Source: Actinomycetes bacterium (GTDB taxonomy: Bacteria > Actinomycetota > Acidimicrobiia > Acidimicrobiales > Bog-793). From it: a stretch of 35,058 bases of DNA. Both the position numbers and the translations under genes were made by a program. The notes beneath the pieces were generated by a model. The model was not told where the DNA came from, ran no database searches, and saw only the letters and a program-made list of their open reading frames with translations. Positions 34,961-35,058 of the stretch are shown here, in pieces. Numbering within the stretch: the first letter of the stretch is position 1; each line of letters begins with the position of its first letter. The stretch is taken from assembly GCA_021796535.1 (NCBI GenBank), contig JAKABW010000018.1:1-35058 (forward strand), given 5' to 3'.

Positions 34961-34998
34961 TAAAAAGACAGATCCGATTTATCGGATCTGTCTTTTTA
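34961..34998. terminator. Perfect bidirectional intrinsic terminator
   Basis: An 18-nt arm, TAAAAAGACAGATCCGAT, is repeated exactly in reverse complement after a TT centre. The stem GACAGATCCGAT is flanked by A5 on one side and T5 on the other, so it can terminate in either direction. It most probably ends the leftward gene at the window's right edge (stop at 35027-35029), insulating the hydrolase promoter. Confidence 0.85.
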
Positions 34999-35026
34999 CA
35001 CCTAACGCTTTGAAGCCTAAAGGATG

Positions 35027-35058
35027 TTACTTCTTCTTTTTGGAAAGCAGCTTTCCTT
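35027..35058 (-). CDS. C-terminal end of a leftward gene (partial)
   Basis: Reading leftward from the edge one frame gives GKLLSKKKK followed by TAA at 35029-35027, and the terminator begins 28 nt later. A basic Lys-rich C-terminus followed by a strong terminator is what a short nucleic-acid-binding or ribosomal protein would look like, but only nine codons are visible, so the product cannot be named. Confidence 0.4.
   Translation of the reverse strand, partial: GKLLSKKKK

Overview
The window looks like a chromosomal segment of an actinobacterium, most likely from Acidimicrobiia or a relative. Two WhiB-family genes are essentially diagnostic of Actinobacteria. UPF0182, a zincin-like DUF2342 protein, an Sdh1-type succinate dehydrogenase and a conserved 'DRLWRHPSEL' HtrA-like protein agree with this. 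The moderate GC (about half) and the TTTTAAP secretory linker favour Acidimicrobiia over streptomycetes or mycobacteria. The class-level call is inference. I saw no rRNA, tRNA, insertion sequence, prophage or CRISPR array.

Region 1 (1-8.8 kb, all leftward): a secreted cellulase running off the left edge, whose GH12 domain is interrupted by a complete CBM2 module. It is followed by a cell-envelope group: a UPF0182 membrane protein, an 822-residue protein joining a DivIVA head and coiled coil to a phage MuF-like cysteine/histidine tail, and a membrane-anchored PDZ/Lon-like protease. UPF0182 next to this protease matches the mycobacterial Rv3193c-Rv3194c pair.

Region 2 (9.0-14.3 kb): a HEAT-repeat protein, an MreB/actin-like protein, an HtrA-like membrane protein and a zincin-like DUF2342 protein. 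The last three have lost key active-site residues, so the block is rich in apparent pseudoenzymes. A conserved-looking 86-residue protein with its own terminator closes it.

Region 3 (14.5-20.7 kb, mostly rightward): two WhiB-like regulators flank a glutamate formimidoyltransferase. Then come a three-gene succinate dehydrogenase operon (membrane anchor, SdhA, SdhB), an SCP2-like protein and an ABM-domain protein.

Region 4 (20.8-32.1 kb, all leftward): a K+ channel with an RCK domain, malate dehydrogenase, an SF2 helicase, NADP-type isocitrate dehydrogenase, then a tightly packed sucC-sucD-purN-purH-folD-metF array. With sdh this places succinyl-CoA ligase, succinate, malate and isocitrate dehydrogenases within 16 kb, next to the one-carbon-folate enzymes that serve purine synthesis.

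Region 5 (32.4-35.06 kb): a GT-C membrane glycosyltransferase-like protein converges on an alpha/beta hydrolase. A near-perfect palindromic terminator and the last codons of a leftward gene lie at the right edge.

The most unusual items are the GH12 domain with a nested CBM2, the DivIVA-MuF fusion, and the run of degenerate enzymes around 9.7-13.8 kb.
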